DNA from: Micavibrio sp. UBA1850
GTDB lineage: Bacteria; Pseudomonadota; Alphaproteobacteria; Micavibrionales; Micavibrionaceae
Length of the DNA stretch: 64,000 nucleotides
NCBI GenBank assembly: GCA_002338525.1
Contig: DDIM01000009.1
Coordinates: forward strand, 31,838-95,837
Direction: 5' to 3'
How positions within the stretch are numbered: position 1 is the first letter of the stretch; the number at the start of each line of letters is the position of its first letter. This document shows, one piece after another, positions 26,187 through 34,496 of the stretch. Below the pieces are notes generated by a model. The model ran no database searches, was not told the DNA's origin, and saw nothing but the letters and a program-made list of their open reading frames with translations. A program made the translations under genes and the position numbers.

Positions 26187-26903
26187 TTAAGCCGGAAAAA
26201 TATATTCATTTCGATAGCACGTCTTCATAATAGAAGGTGTGCTATTTTCATTTATAAAAGATGACATGGCCTTTTCAAAATATGCTTTTGCCTCTGCCAC
26301 CTCATCACAATTTACCATAAATTGGGTTTGCCCTACATGCTCAAGTAAACGAATAACGGATTCTTCTTGCGCACTATCTTCACTATTGTATTCAAGATAC
26401 GAAATTACATCTCTTTCATAGATGACAACCTTATCTAAAACACGACACTCGGTTGAGCTTTCTGCGCCTAGTTGCTTTTTATGCTCTGTTGTTGGCTCTA
26501 CAAAATACAATCCCACACCGTAGGGGCCTGAGAATGTTTCATGTATTAGCAATCTATCTTCGCTAGATTTATAAATGCCCATTTGTAGAAAATCTGACCG
26601 TCCCATACCCCCAGGATCCGATTGAGGAGCGCGTATATATTCCTTCTCTGGCAAGTATTTTGCGCTCTCTATAGTGCTATCGTTATAGCCTAAATTTTTT
26701 AAGATGCTTTGCGTGTCTGGAAATGCTACTGGGCTTTGCGTTGTGATTTCTTGACCCTGTTGATTTTTAGAAGCGCCTGAAATTGCCCTTTTGAATTTTT
26801 CAAATAAAGAAAGATTGTTAAAAACACAGCTATTCACCATTCCGTATATAGCCTCGTTTTTAAAAGGCCTAAGCTCGAGCTCTTCATACTCCTCTTTACG
26901 CAT
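26187..26903 (-). CDS. Uncharacterised protein, paralogue A of a tandem pair
   Basis: 238 residues from the ATG at 26903, preceded by GGGAG; the frame extends to 26930 but without a better site. I recognise no family. It aligns with the next gene over its whole length: ELRPFKNEAI / KLRPFQNEGV near the start, then KNLGYNDS / KNLGFSEE, DFLQMGIYK / DFLQVGFYK, FSGPYGVGLY / FAGQYGVSFE, LDKVVIYERDVISYLEYN / LDKIAIFEAKKISYLNYN and IMKTCYRNEY / VMRTCFEPKA. There is no signal peptide or membrane helix. Its start overlaps the stop of the upstream paralogue by eight bases, so they are translationally coupled. Confidence 0.7.
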   Translation of the reverse strand: MRKEEYEELELRPFKNEAIYGMVNSCVFNNLSLFEKFKRAISGASKNQQGQEITTQSPVAFPDTQSILKNLGYNDSTIESAKYLPEKEYIRAPQSDPGGMGRSDFLQMGIYKSSEDRLLIHETFSGPYGVGLYFVEPTTEHKKQLGAESSTECRVLDKVVIYERDVISYLEYNSEDSAQEESVIRLLEHVGQTQFMVNCDEVAEAKAYFEKAMSSFINENSTPSIMKTCYRNEYIFPA

Positions 26904-27597
26904 TGAATTTGTACTCCCGAGACTGAGCAATGGCTTTGGGCTCGAAACATGTTCTCATAACGGGCGTTTGGCTTACATCTTCGATAAATTCTTTCATATT
27001 GTCGTTAAATTTAAAAATTGCCTCAGAACCACATCCTGCATGATCTTCACATAAAAGATCAGAGCACATCTCAATTACACGCATAACAGTATTAAGCTCG
27101 TTTTCGTTCCTCACATTATAATTAAGGTAAGAAATTTTTTTAGCTTCAAAAATTGCAATCTTATCCAAAGTAACAATGTCTTGCTCAAATTGTTGGTTTT
27201 GAATTGATGCCAGTGCAATTTTGGAGGGGCGTCTTAGCTCGAAAGACACTCCGTATTGGCCCGCAAATATCTCGCATCTGAACTGGTTATCACCTTGATT
27301 TTTATAAAACCCTACCTGCAAAAAGTCGTGAGGGTGGCGCCCTGTTTCATCTTCTACAGATGACAACAAAAACTTACGGTCCACAACATCGTCACATATA
27401 TCCTGCGCCCCTTCTTCTGAAAATCCTAAGTTCTTTAAGAAGCCTAAAGCGCCTTCAAATCCTAGTGCATTATTCGTAACATTTTCCCTTAGTAAGGTTT
27501 TCATGAAGCGCTCTTTTAAAGACAATGATTGCCTATTGTCTTTGATAATAAGATCAAGCACGCCTTCATTTTGAAACGGTCGTAATTTAATATTCAT
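26896..27597 (-). CDS. Uncharacterised protein, paralogue B of a tandem pair
   Basis: 233 residues from the ATG at 27597 (MNIKLRPFQNEG), seven bases after AAGGA; the ATG at 27603 is too close to it. It shares the motifs listed for its downstream paralogue: KLRPFQNE, LKNLGFSEEGAQD, HDFLQVGFYKNQGD, EIFAGQYGVSFEL, TLDKIAIFEAKKISYLNYNV and VMRTCF. It has a cysteine-rich patch (CSDLLCEDHAGCG) that copy A lacks, which may bind metal. It is a soluble alpha/beta protein by appearance. It is first in the two-gene operon, and the spacer to pheA is only 60 bases, so read-through from pheA is possible. Confidence 0.7.
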   Translation of the reverse strand: MNIKLRPFQNEGVLDLIIKDNRQSLSLKERFMKTLLRENVTNNALGFEGALGFLKNLGFSEEGAQDICDDVVDRKFLLSSVEDETGRHPHDFLQVGFYKNQGDNQFRCEIFAGQYGVSFELRRPSKIALASIQNQQFEQDIVTLDKIAIFEAKKISYLNYNVRNENELNTVMRVIEMCSDLLCEDHAGCGSEAIFKFNDNMKEFIEDVSQTPVMRTCFEPKAIAQSREYKFNA

Positions 27598-27657
27598 AAT
27601 CATTCCTTATTTTTGCAGTAAGATAATAAATATTAAACAATTAGTCAATAATTATGT

Positions 27658-28500
27658 CTATATGTTTCTAGATAGGCTTGCTGGATACGTTCCTAATATA
27701 TTGATGTCTTTTGCAAAAAAGGACAGCTCTTCCAATGCGAGCTTCAGGTTTTCTTCATCTGGATGCCCCACCACATCAGCATAAAAGAACGCAACATTAA
27801 AATGTGCGCCCACATAGCTTTCTAACTTTGTCATTTGTACGTTGTTCGTTGCAAATCCACCAAGTGCCTTATAGAGCGCGGCAGGGATATTTCGGACTTC
27901 AAATGTAATGCTCGTCATAAGGGAGGCGTTTTTATCAAAATGCGTAACAGGCTGTTTTGAAAACACTAAGAATCGTGTGCTGTTATGTTCTGCGTCTTCG
28001 ATATGCTCTGCCAAAACCTCTAGTCCGTATATATCTGCTGCTAGCTTTGAGGCGATGGCGGCTTGTGATTTATCTTTCATCTGTGCGACATTCATCGCTG
28101 AGCCCGCCGTATCAACTTGAACATTCGTTTTGACATCCCCTAATTTTTTTATAAATTTCTTACATTGGGGTATGGCATGTATGTGGCTATGGACTGTTTT
28201 TATTTGATCAAGCGTTGTGCCTTTAACGCCTAAAAGATTGTGGTGAATCGGCAAGAAATATTCACCAATAATTTTTAATCCACTTGTCGGAATAAGATGA
28301 TGAACATCAGCGACACGGCCGGCCAATGTGTTATCGACTGGGATCATCGCGTATATAGCCTGATCGTTTATAACCGCTTGAAACGCCTGATCAAACGTTT
28401 TGCATGATAATGTTTCCATGTCTGGATACATTCCTCTACATGCCAAATCCGAGTATGCGCCCTTGGCGCCTTGAAAGGCTATAGTATTTTGATAAGACAT
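27658..28500 (-). CDS. pheA: Prephenate dehydratase
   Basis: 280 residues, the monofunctional dehydratase without chorismate mutase. The catalytic domain begins IAFQGAKGAYSDLACR. It contains YAMIPVDNTLAGRVADVHHL and the threonine-bearing HNSTRFLVFSK. The C-terminal ACT domain (MTSITFEVRNIPAALYKAL, KLESYVGAHFNVAFFYADV) senses phenylalanine for feedback inhibition. It converts prephenate to phenylpyruvate in phenylalanine synthesis. It is divergent from the cytochrome c gene. Confidence 0.95.
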   Translation of the reverse strand: MSYQNTIAFQGAKGAYSDLACRGMYPDMETLSCKTFDQAFQAVINDQAIYAMIPVDNTLAGRVADVHHLIPTSGLKIIGEYFLPIHHNLLGVKGTTLDQIKTVHSHIHAIPQCKKFIKKLGDVKTNVQVDTAGSAMNVAQMKDKSQAAIASKLAADIYGLEVLAEHIEDAEHNSTRFLVFSKQPVTHFDKNASLMTSITFEVRNIPAALYKALGGFATNNVQMTKLESYVGAHFNVAFFYADVVGHPDEENLKLALEELSFFAKDINILGTYPASLSRNI

Positions 28501-28643
28501 ATCTTGTTTTCCGCTTCTATTTCATATGTCTAATCTATTGAAAATAGATCAGAAAGATTGTATAAACACCATCGACAAATAGTTGTTTTATAGAGTATCT
28601 TCAAAAAGAGATTAAAAGTCAAAAGTAAGCTTACGGACATATT
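28501..28643. promoter_or_regulatory. Divergent spacer between pheA and cytochrome c gene
   Basis: 143 AT-rich bases between divergent starts. I see no confident promoter pair, attenuator or leader peptide rich in phenylalanine codons. Confidence 0.3.
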
Positions 28644-29408
28644 ATGAAAGATTTAGAAGCCAATAAGATTTTCGCCGCCATATTGGTAGCCGGTATCATT
28701 GCCATGTTTGCAGGGTTTATTGCAGAAGTCGCAACACACCCTCACGAACTGGAAGAGGATGCCATTGCGATTGAAGGAACTGATATTGTTGCAGGTGGTG
28801 GCGCTCCTAAAGAGGCGCTTCCTGAACCAATACTTGCCATGATTGCAACCGCTGATGTCGAGCGCGGTCAAAAAGTTTCAAAAGCGTGCGCTGCGTGTCA
28901 CTCTTTCACAAAAGGGGGTGCTAACGGTGTTGGCCCTAACCTTTGGAATGTTGTTGGCAACCCCAAGCAGGCAAAAGATGGCTACAGCTATTCTGGCGTT
29001 TTAAATGTACAAGGCGAAGACAACTGGACATACGCCTCTCTTAATAAGTTTATTGCCAAGCCAAAAAAATACGCACCAGGCACGAAGATGAATTATTTAG
29101 GACTTAAAAAGCCTGCTGATCGTGCAAACGTCGTTGCATGGTTGAGAACATTATCAGACTCTCCTAAACCGCTTCCAACTGATGCAGAAATTGCTGCGGA
29201 ACAAGCCGAACTTGCGCCACCAGAAGACGAAGAAGGTACAGAGCCTGTAAGTGATACGGCTGCGGAACAGGCTGATGCTGCAAACCCTGCGCTTGACGTC
29301 GAAACAGATGCGACAGATGCGACAGAGGGGACTGGCGAGACTGACGAGACAAAAGCCGGTGACGAGACTGAAACTGAGTCTGAGGCTGAAACGAGCGCTT
29401 CAGAATAA
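28644..29408 (+). CDS. Membrane-anchored c-type cytochrome with long acidic tail (CycM-like)
   Basis: 254 residues. An N-terminal uncleaved helix (IFAAILVAGIIAMFAGFIAEV, about residues 9-29) anchors it to the inner membrane facing the periplasm. The class I heme c domain (about 70-173) has the CAACH heme site, NGVGPNLWNVVG and the methionine ligand in GTKMNYLGL. This layout matches CycM-type cytochromes that pass electrons from the bc1 complex to aa3 oxidase, which fits the heme A synthase gene at 60.6 kb. From about residue 180 the protein is a low-complexity tail rich in Glu, Asp, Thr and Ala, unusual for the family. A terminator follows. Confidence 0.88.
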   Translation: MKDLEANKIFAAILVAGIIAMFAGFIAEVATHPHELEEDAIAIEGTDIVAGGGAPKEALPEPILAMIATADVERGQKVSKACAACHSFTKGGANGVGPNLWNVVGNPKQAKDGYSYSGVLNVQGEDNWTYASLNKFIAKPKKYAPGTKMNYLGLKKPADRANVVAWLRTLSDSPKPLPTDAEIAAEQAELAPPEDEEGTEPVSDTAAEQADAANPALDVETDATDATEGTGETDETKAGDETETESEAETSASE

Positions 29409-29437
29409 TACTCGAATTATACTATTCACATTTCATC

Positions 29438-29463
29438 AAAAGGGCGTTTATCGCCCTTTTTTT
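29438..29463. terminator. Terminator of cytochrome c gene, overlapping the end of the glycosyltransferase gene
   Basis: AAAAGGGCG (29438-29446) pairs with CGCCCTTTT (29452-29460), and T's continue to 29463. The stop codon of the convergent glycosyltransferase (29448-29450, read leftward) lies in the loop, and the left A-run lets the hairpin act on that strand too. Confidence 0.85.
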
Positions 29464-30536
29464 ATGATCTCTTGATATGTGTCGATGAATGTTTTCATCA
29501 CAACTTTTTTGCTAAATAGATCGTTATACGTTTTATGGCCATTTTCAATCAGCGTGTTACGAAGCTCTTGATCTTTACCTGCGCGCCCAAGCTGTTTTGC
29601 CAACCCATCAACATCGTCAATTTCACACAAAAGTCCATCAGAGTCGTGCGTTACATATTGTTTTGCACCTGCGGCCTTTGCGGCCACTAATGGCACGCCT
29701 GCATGCCAACTTTCGGCTATTACTGTGCCAAATGGTTCATAGCGTGATGGTAGTACACATATGTCGGCAATATTGAGCAACGCATCACGATCGCTACGCC
29801 ACCCTAAAAACCTTACGCGCTCAGATACACCCAATGTTTCGGCCATGGCGCTATATTTTTCTAGATCGGGGCCTGATCCCGCAAGAAGCGCATAAAAGCC
29901 CTCTAGGTCAGGCTTTGTAAGTGCTTCTAATAAAGTATCGACCCCCTTCTTCCAATGCATGCGCGATAACAACAAGATAAGGGGCGCATCAGAGGGTATG
30001 TCGAAATCAGCTCTCATAATGGGTGCGTCTTTTTCCAGCGTCCCGAATGTGTGCAATACATAGCAATTTTCAGGAACGCCGCTTTTTTCAACAAGATGGC
30101 GTTTAATATCTCTGGTTACGCCTGCGAAGTATTGGCAGTTTTTATAACGTTTTAAATCATAGTAGCCGCCAAACCAGCCGAGTACCGGCATGTTTAAGTT
30201 TTTTGGCACAAACGACGAGGCGCGTCCCATCCACGAATGCACAAGGTCTGGTTGAAAATTGTCTACAGCCCTTTGAACAACGCGCTTTGTGTGTCCTGTG
30301 ATGCGCTCCCAATGATTGTATTTTACGATGTCATACGAAATGTTTCTTTCTTCAAAGGCTTGAATATAGTGGTCAAAATCGCGACAAATCACATGCTGGT
30401 CTACTAAACCCTCATCAGCCAATGCTTTTATGGCGTCTAATGAGAACATCTCTGCGCCCCCGACACCTGCGCCAGCAACCATGTGTAAAACTTTAGGTTT
30501 TGCCCTATTCTTAGTTTCCGAACTCACTCTATTCAC
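29448..30536 (-). CDS. GT4-family glycosyltransferase
   Basis: 362 residues, GT-B fold. The N-terminal half opens with KPKVLHMVAGAGVGGAEMFS and has WMGRASSFVPKNLN. The C-terminal donor-binding half has LLLSRMHWKKGVDTLLEAL, RVRFLGWRSDRDALLNIADI and the nucleotide-sugar site LPSRYEPFGTVIAESWHAGV, with the EPFG glutamate pattern of GT4 enzymes. It probably adds a sugar to lipopolysaccharide or exopolysaccharide, but donor and acceptor are unknown and no other polysaccharide gene is near. It is divergent from the cation efflux gene with 14 bases between starts. Confidence 0.88.
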   Translation of the reverse strand: MNRVSSETKNRAKPKVLHMVAGAGVGGAEMFSLDAIKALADEGLVDQHVICRDFDHYIQAFEERNISYDIVKYNHWERITGHTKRVVQRAVDNFQPDLVHSWMGRASSFVPKNLNMPVLGWFGGYYDLKRYKNCQYFAGVTRDIKRHLVEKSGVPENCYVLHTFGTLEKDAPIMRADFDIPSDAPLILLLSRMHWKKGVDTLLEALTKPDLEGFYALLAGSGPDLEKYSAMAETLGVSERVRFLGWRSDRDALLNIADICVLPSRYEPFGTVIAESWHAGVPLVAAKAAGAKQYVTHDSDGLLCEIDDVDGLAKQLGRAGKDQELRNTLIENGHKTYNDLFSKKVVMKTFIDTYQEIIKKGR

Positions 30537-30550
30537 CTTTTGTCAGTTTC

Positions 30551-31498
30551 ATGTATGATGAATTCATGCACGATCATGACATAAATAACAAGCCCCTAAA
30601 CCCGCACGATTTTCAATCTGAAAAAGCACTCAATGCAGGGCGCGCGGCTCTCATCATTGTTTTTATACTTATATTTGCAAAAGTTATTGCCTATCTTTTC
30701 AGTGGATCGGCGAGTGTTCTTTCGACACTTACAGATTCTATTGCTGATGCGATGATGTCGATGACCGCCTTTATCTCTCTTCGGATGTCTTTGAAGCCCG
30801 CAGATGACGAACATAGATACGGTCATGGGAAAATTGAGGGGTTGTTTGCCCTTATTCAAAGTGTCGTCATCGCCATGGCAGGTATAGTTGTTGCCTATAC
30901 GGCCGTAAAACAGCTTCTTTCGCCTGTTCCCATAACGGATCATATTTTAGGAGGGGGCGTTATGGTATTTTCTATCGCGCTCACTCTGCTGCTTGTTGTT
31001 ATTCAAAAGCGAGCCTTGCGTGAAACAAGATCTCTTGCGATTGAAGCAGACCATGTGCATTACAAATCAGACATCGCAATTAATGCAGGGGTTTTACTTG
31101 TCCTTATCGCCACATATTATGGAGCGCCTTTGTGGCTTGACGCTATTTTTGCATTTATAATTGCCCTATACATCTGGCACACCTCCTATGATGTTGGGCG
31201 CAAGGCCGTTGACATGCTTTTAGACCGTGAAGTTGAAGATAGTATACGCGACTTGATCAAAGAAATTGTACTTGAGCATGACGAGGTTATGAGCATGCAT
31301 GATTTGCGCGCAATACGTTCAGGCATGAAGATGATTATCAATTTTGATATTGATGTTGATCCTAACATTCTCCTTTGGTCTGCGCACGAAATTGCTCGTG
31401 ATGTTGAGCTGTCTCTTTTACAGCAATTTAAAAATGCCGAGATTATGATCCATATCGACCCCGCCGGAAGCCCCGCGGATAGTCGACATGTTCATTAA
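30551..31498 (+). CDS. Cation diffusion facilitator transporter (FieF/YiiP-like)
   Basis: 315 residues with six membrane helices. Metal-site residues appear in TLTDSIADAMMS (DxxxD, helix 2) and IEADHVHYKSDIAINAG (HxxxD, helix 5), as in zinc/iron exporters of the YiiP type. HRYGHGKIEGLFALIQSV is the conserved cytoplasmic loop. The C-terminal ferredoxin-like domain (LEHDEVMSMHDLRAI, IMIHIDP) binds regulatory metal. It exports Zn2+, Fe2+ or similar against H+. It starts at 30551; a second ATG at 30566 is equally plausible. Confidence 0.92.
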   Translation: MYDEFMHDHDINNKPLNPHDFQSEKALNAGRAALIIVFILIFAKVIAYLFSGSASVLSTLTDSIADAMMSMTAFISLRMSLKPADDEHRYGHGKIEGLFALIQSVVIAMAGIVVAYTAVKQLLSPVPITDHILGGGVMVFSIALTLLLVVIQKRALRETRSLAIEADHVHYKSDIAINAGVLLVLIATYYGAPLWLDAIFAFIIALYIWHTSYDVGRKAVDMLLDREVEDSIRDLIKEIVLEHDEVMSMHDLRAIRSGMKMIINFDIDVDPNILLWSAHEIARDVELSLLQQFKNAEIMIHIDPAGSPADSRHVH

Positions 31499-31521
31499 TT
31501 TTTAAAGACCTCAAGACTTAT

Positions 31522-34362
31522 TTAGCCGTCTTTTGCTGAGGCTTTCAATTGCGCAGCTGCATCACCTGATTGCTTCATACCTTGAATACCACCTTGGACA
31601 CCGCCAAGACCTTGTTGGAAGACCATACCACCACCAATTGCGGCATATTGTGTCAAGCTTTGTGCAGCGTCTTGTGCGCTGTCACCGAAACTTGTCACTG
31701 ATGAGCCCATCCATCTCAAGATACTGTTTGGTATCATGTCAATCAGCTTGAATGAGGACAAAGCCATCATGTACAAGATCACAGCATAAATCACGAGGAA
31801 GAACAGCTGGTCAACTTTACCACGCGACCATGAAATCGCTTCTGCAATTGTTCCCCCCCCTGAGGCTGTTGGATCATTGGCGTTAAATCCAGCTGCGTTT
31901 ACGGTCACAAGATCCCAAATGTTGTTTAAAACAGCAGCCATCGCTGAGAAGATCAGCACAGAGGCAAGCAAGCCAAACACAATGAGAATAGGGCGCAAGA
32001 ATAACTCGAATATCAAGTAGTAACCGTTAAGCGCGCCGTCTCCTGGAAGACCATCACCATCAATTCTAAGGTGACCAAGCGCCCATAAAGGTGCACCCAC
32101 CATGGCTTCAAAGATTGTTTTGATCCAGTTTCCGATCGCAAAGAAGAAATATACAAATGGTAAGAACGGAATGACGTAGAACAAAATAAACCCGATTGTA
32201 AGACCAAGGCCTGCTATTCCAAACGCAGCGCCCATGCCGGTACATCCCATATCACTACCGCCCAAGGCACACGCACCACCGGCGGCCGCACCAATACCAA
32301 GGTTCATGATCGCGCTTTCGATCAAAGCCTTTCCAATTCCTGACAATTGAGCTAGTGGGTGAATATCTCTGTTTTCTGGACTACGCAGGTTAAATAGACC
32401 CTCAGTACCAAATAATAGATTAATACCATCTATAATCGGGTTTCCTGTTGATTTTTCATCGAGTGAACTTTCACTGTTTGTCCACGCTAAATAAGTCTGA
32501 TGATAGACCTTTTGTGCTCTGTCTTCGCCTGCGCGTTTGTAATTTAGCACTTCGTTTTTCACTTTAGGATCTAATTGATCTAAAACACTTACAGTCTTTT
32601 CATCCAACTGCACGTGCTGTTGCATTGTATGCACCATCGTTAAAGGATAAGCTTTTTTACTTGGAAGATTTCTGGATGCACCCGTTACCGCACCGTTCAT
32701 TTGCGCGATACGGTTATACCATATCCCTGCGCCAGCCCAGCCACGTGCCAACATTTGATCTGGAAGATCCATGTCTGTGGTTGTTTGCTGATCGATTACG
32801 GCCTGTGCAATTATGTTCTTTACGATTACCGTATATTTTTCAACCAAGTTTTCATAAGCAACCATAGTCGGGCTCACTCCAAAGACTACAGGCCATTCAC
32901 TTTCCAATGTATACGTACTGCTAGGTATTTGATAAGGGATATTATTGTATATGTAGTCCGCATTTCCACCAGCTATCATTATAAGATCACTGTCCATCCA
33001 CATGTCGGCTATCATGTCATAGTATCCAGTTTGCACAGTCTGTGCACCCGGCTCGTAAAGGGCTGTGTTTTTAAGCACAAGTTCACCACAATAAGGTTTT
33101 ACCCCTCCTTTGTGTTGAGTATAACGAGATGGGTTTAGCTCTCCAAATACAATAGAGATATCTCCATTTTGATAAAATGATGTGGCTGTACTATAGTTTG
33201 TTACAAGGCCGGCTGTCCCAGAAGCGTTGGAATTTGCATATTTTAAGTACTTCGGAGCTCCTACAGCTCTAACTAAGAACGGAGTAATACTATTTCTTTG
33301 GTCTGCTGCAAGTGTCGTTTCAGTTCCACTGACAAACGTACCCCCCTTTTGTTGCATTGCCGCATCCTCAACTATGGCACAAGCCTTAGCTAAAGTCATA
33401 AATGTCACCAAATCTCTAACGGTTGGCGCATTGGGTGTTCCAATCATTTCATCAGCATCAACAAGGCCTCCTCCGGCAATAGAGGCTCCTAATGCACCAT
33501 TAAACGTAAGCCACCCGTTTGTGGCCATATTTGAGCCCATTTTTGCAGCGTATAAAACGATGTATTGTGCGCTGTTAAGACCACTTGAAACAGGCACCAG
33601 CAGGCCGATTGCAACAACCAGTCTAATTGGTGCCCAAACAGTGTTGAAGCGTTTCCCAAACGGTGTCCCCGTTTGCGCGGTTTCAGCCGTAATCGAAATA
33701 ATATGATAAATAATAATAATAACACCAATGATCAGCAGAGCTGTGCTGTAGAATTGGAACATACTGTGCAATGCCAAATGGAAAGGCCATGGCGCCAGTG
33801 GCGCTGAGACAACATTTGTAGTGTCGAAATCAAAATTTGCCTGCATACCATAGCAAGGTGTTGCCGTCGTCACACAAGAATCAAAAATGCCCGGGACCCC
33901 AAAAACACGATCAAGTAGAATAAAGGCGATGTCTTGGCTTTCCGCTGTTGCCGCCGTTAAAGGCCCCACAGCCGGGTTATTAACACCAAAATATGTACCA
34001 AGCCCTGCCGCAATGGCGCTTGGTGACACGATAGCGAGCAGTAAGGCACCAAACTGCACAAATAAGATCACAAGCGCCGCCATCATCACAAAATAAAGTA
34101 TGATTTTATCTGAATTTTCTCGTTTAAACACGAGGTTTCGGCTGGCTTCTGCGACGACGTGACGAACGCCAAAACGTCCGATATTTGCAGAATATAAATA
34201 AGGGTGATGGTTAGGGATAAGCTGGAAAATGTTATATATAGATGCCATGAAGAAGGCAAAATACGAAAATCCTGACGCAAATAATTCGTAGATGCGCGGC
34301 AGCAGGCCCGGTAACAGACTATATTTTAAGAATGGTCCGACATGTTTTGTTCTGTCACTCAT
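31522..34362 (-). CDS. DotA/TraY family type IVB secretion membrane protein (copy 1)
   Basis: 946 residues. The N-terminal block PFLKYSLLPGLLPRIYELFA and helices near 80-130 and 205-285 (RFNTVWAPIRLVVAIGLLVP) are followed by a periplasmic region of about 380 residues. A C-terminal membrane cluster then follows, with HPLAQLSGIGKALIESA, IFEAMVGAPLWALGHLRIDG, VDQLFFLVIYAVILYMM and MIPNSILRWMGSSV. This layout and the C-terminal signatures define the DotA/TraY family, an inner-membrane part of Dot/Icm or IncI conjugation machinery. The periplasmic part has a KPYCGEL motif and GWAGAGIWYNRIAQMNG shared with copies 2 and 3. No other dot/icm gene is in the window. It is the last of three, 134 bases from copy 2. 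Confidence 0.88.
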   Translation of the reverse strand: MSDRTKHVGPFLKYSLLPGLLPRIYELFASGFSYFAFFMASIYNIFQLIPNHHPYLYSANIGRFGVRHVVAEASRNLVFKRENSDKIILYFVMMAALVILFVQFGALLLAIVSPSAIAAGLGTYFGVNNPAVGPLTAATAESQDIAFILLDRVFGVPGIFDSCVTTATPCYGMQANFDFDTTNVVSAPLAPWPFHLALHSMFQFYSTALLIIGVIIIIYHIISITAETAQTGTPFGKRFNTVWAPIRLVVAIGLLVPVSSGLNSAQYIVLYAAKMGSNMATNGWLTFNGALGASIAGGGLVDADEMIGTPNAPTVRDLVTFMTLAKACAIVEDAAMQQKGGTFVSGTETTLAADQRNSITPFLVRAVGAPKYLKYANSNASGTAGLVTNYSTATSFYQNGDISIVFGELNPSRYTQHKGGVKPYCGELVLKNTALYEPGAQTVQTGYYDMIADMWMDSDLIMIAGGNADYIYNNIPYQIPSSTYTLESEWPVVFGVSPTMVAYENLVEKYTVIVKNIIAQAVIDQQTTTDMDLPDQMLARGWAGAGIWYNRIAQMNGAVTGASRNLPSKKAYPLTMVHTMQQHVQLDEKTVSVLDQLDPKVKNEVLNYKRAGEDRAQKVYHQTYLAWTNSESSLDEKSTGNPIIDGINLLFGTEGLFNLRSPENRDIHPLAQLSGIGKALIESAIMNLGIGAAAGGACALGGSDMGCTGMGAAFGIAGLGLTIGFILFYVIPFLPFVYFFFAIGNWIKTIFEAMVGAPLWALGHLRIDGDGLPGDGALNGYYLIFELFLRPILIVFGLLASVLIFSAMAAVLNNIWDLVTVNAAGFNANDPTASGGGTIAEAISWSRGKVDQLFFLVIYAVILYMMALSSFKLIDMIPNSILRWMGSSVTSFGDSAQDAAQSLTQYAAIGGGMVFQQGLGGVQGGIQGMKQSGDAAAQLKASAKDG

Positions 34363-34496
34363 AAAATTTCCCTAACTTTTTCCTTATTTTTTACCATCTT
34401 ATATGAAATAGATAAAATTTTAGTAAACTCATCCATATTTTACCATATTATCTTATAGTTTCACATTATACTCAATATAAACCGTTGTTTTAAATA
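34363..34496 (-). promoter_or_regulatory. AT-rich spacer between DotA copies 1 and 2
   Basis: 134 bases, almost entirely A and T, with no reading frame. It could carry a separate promoter for copy 1; no terminator hairpin for copy 2 is seen, so read-through is also possible. Confidence 0.3.
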
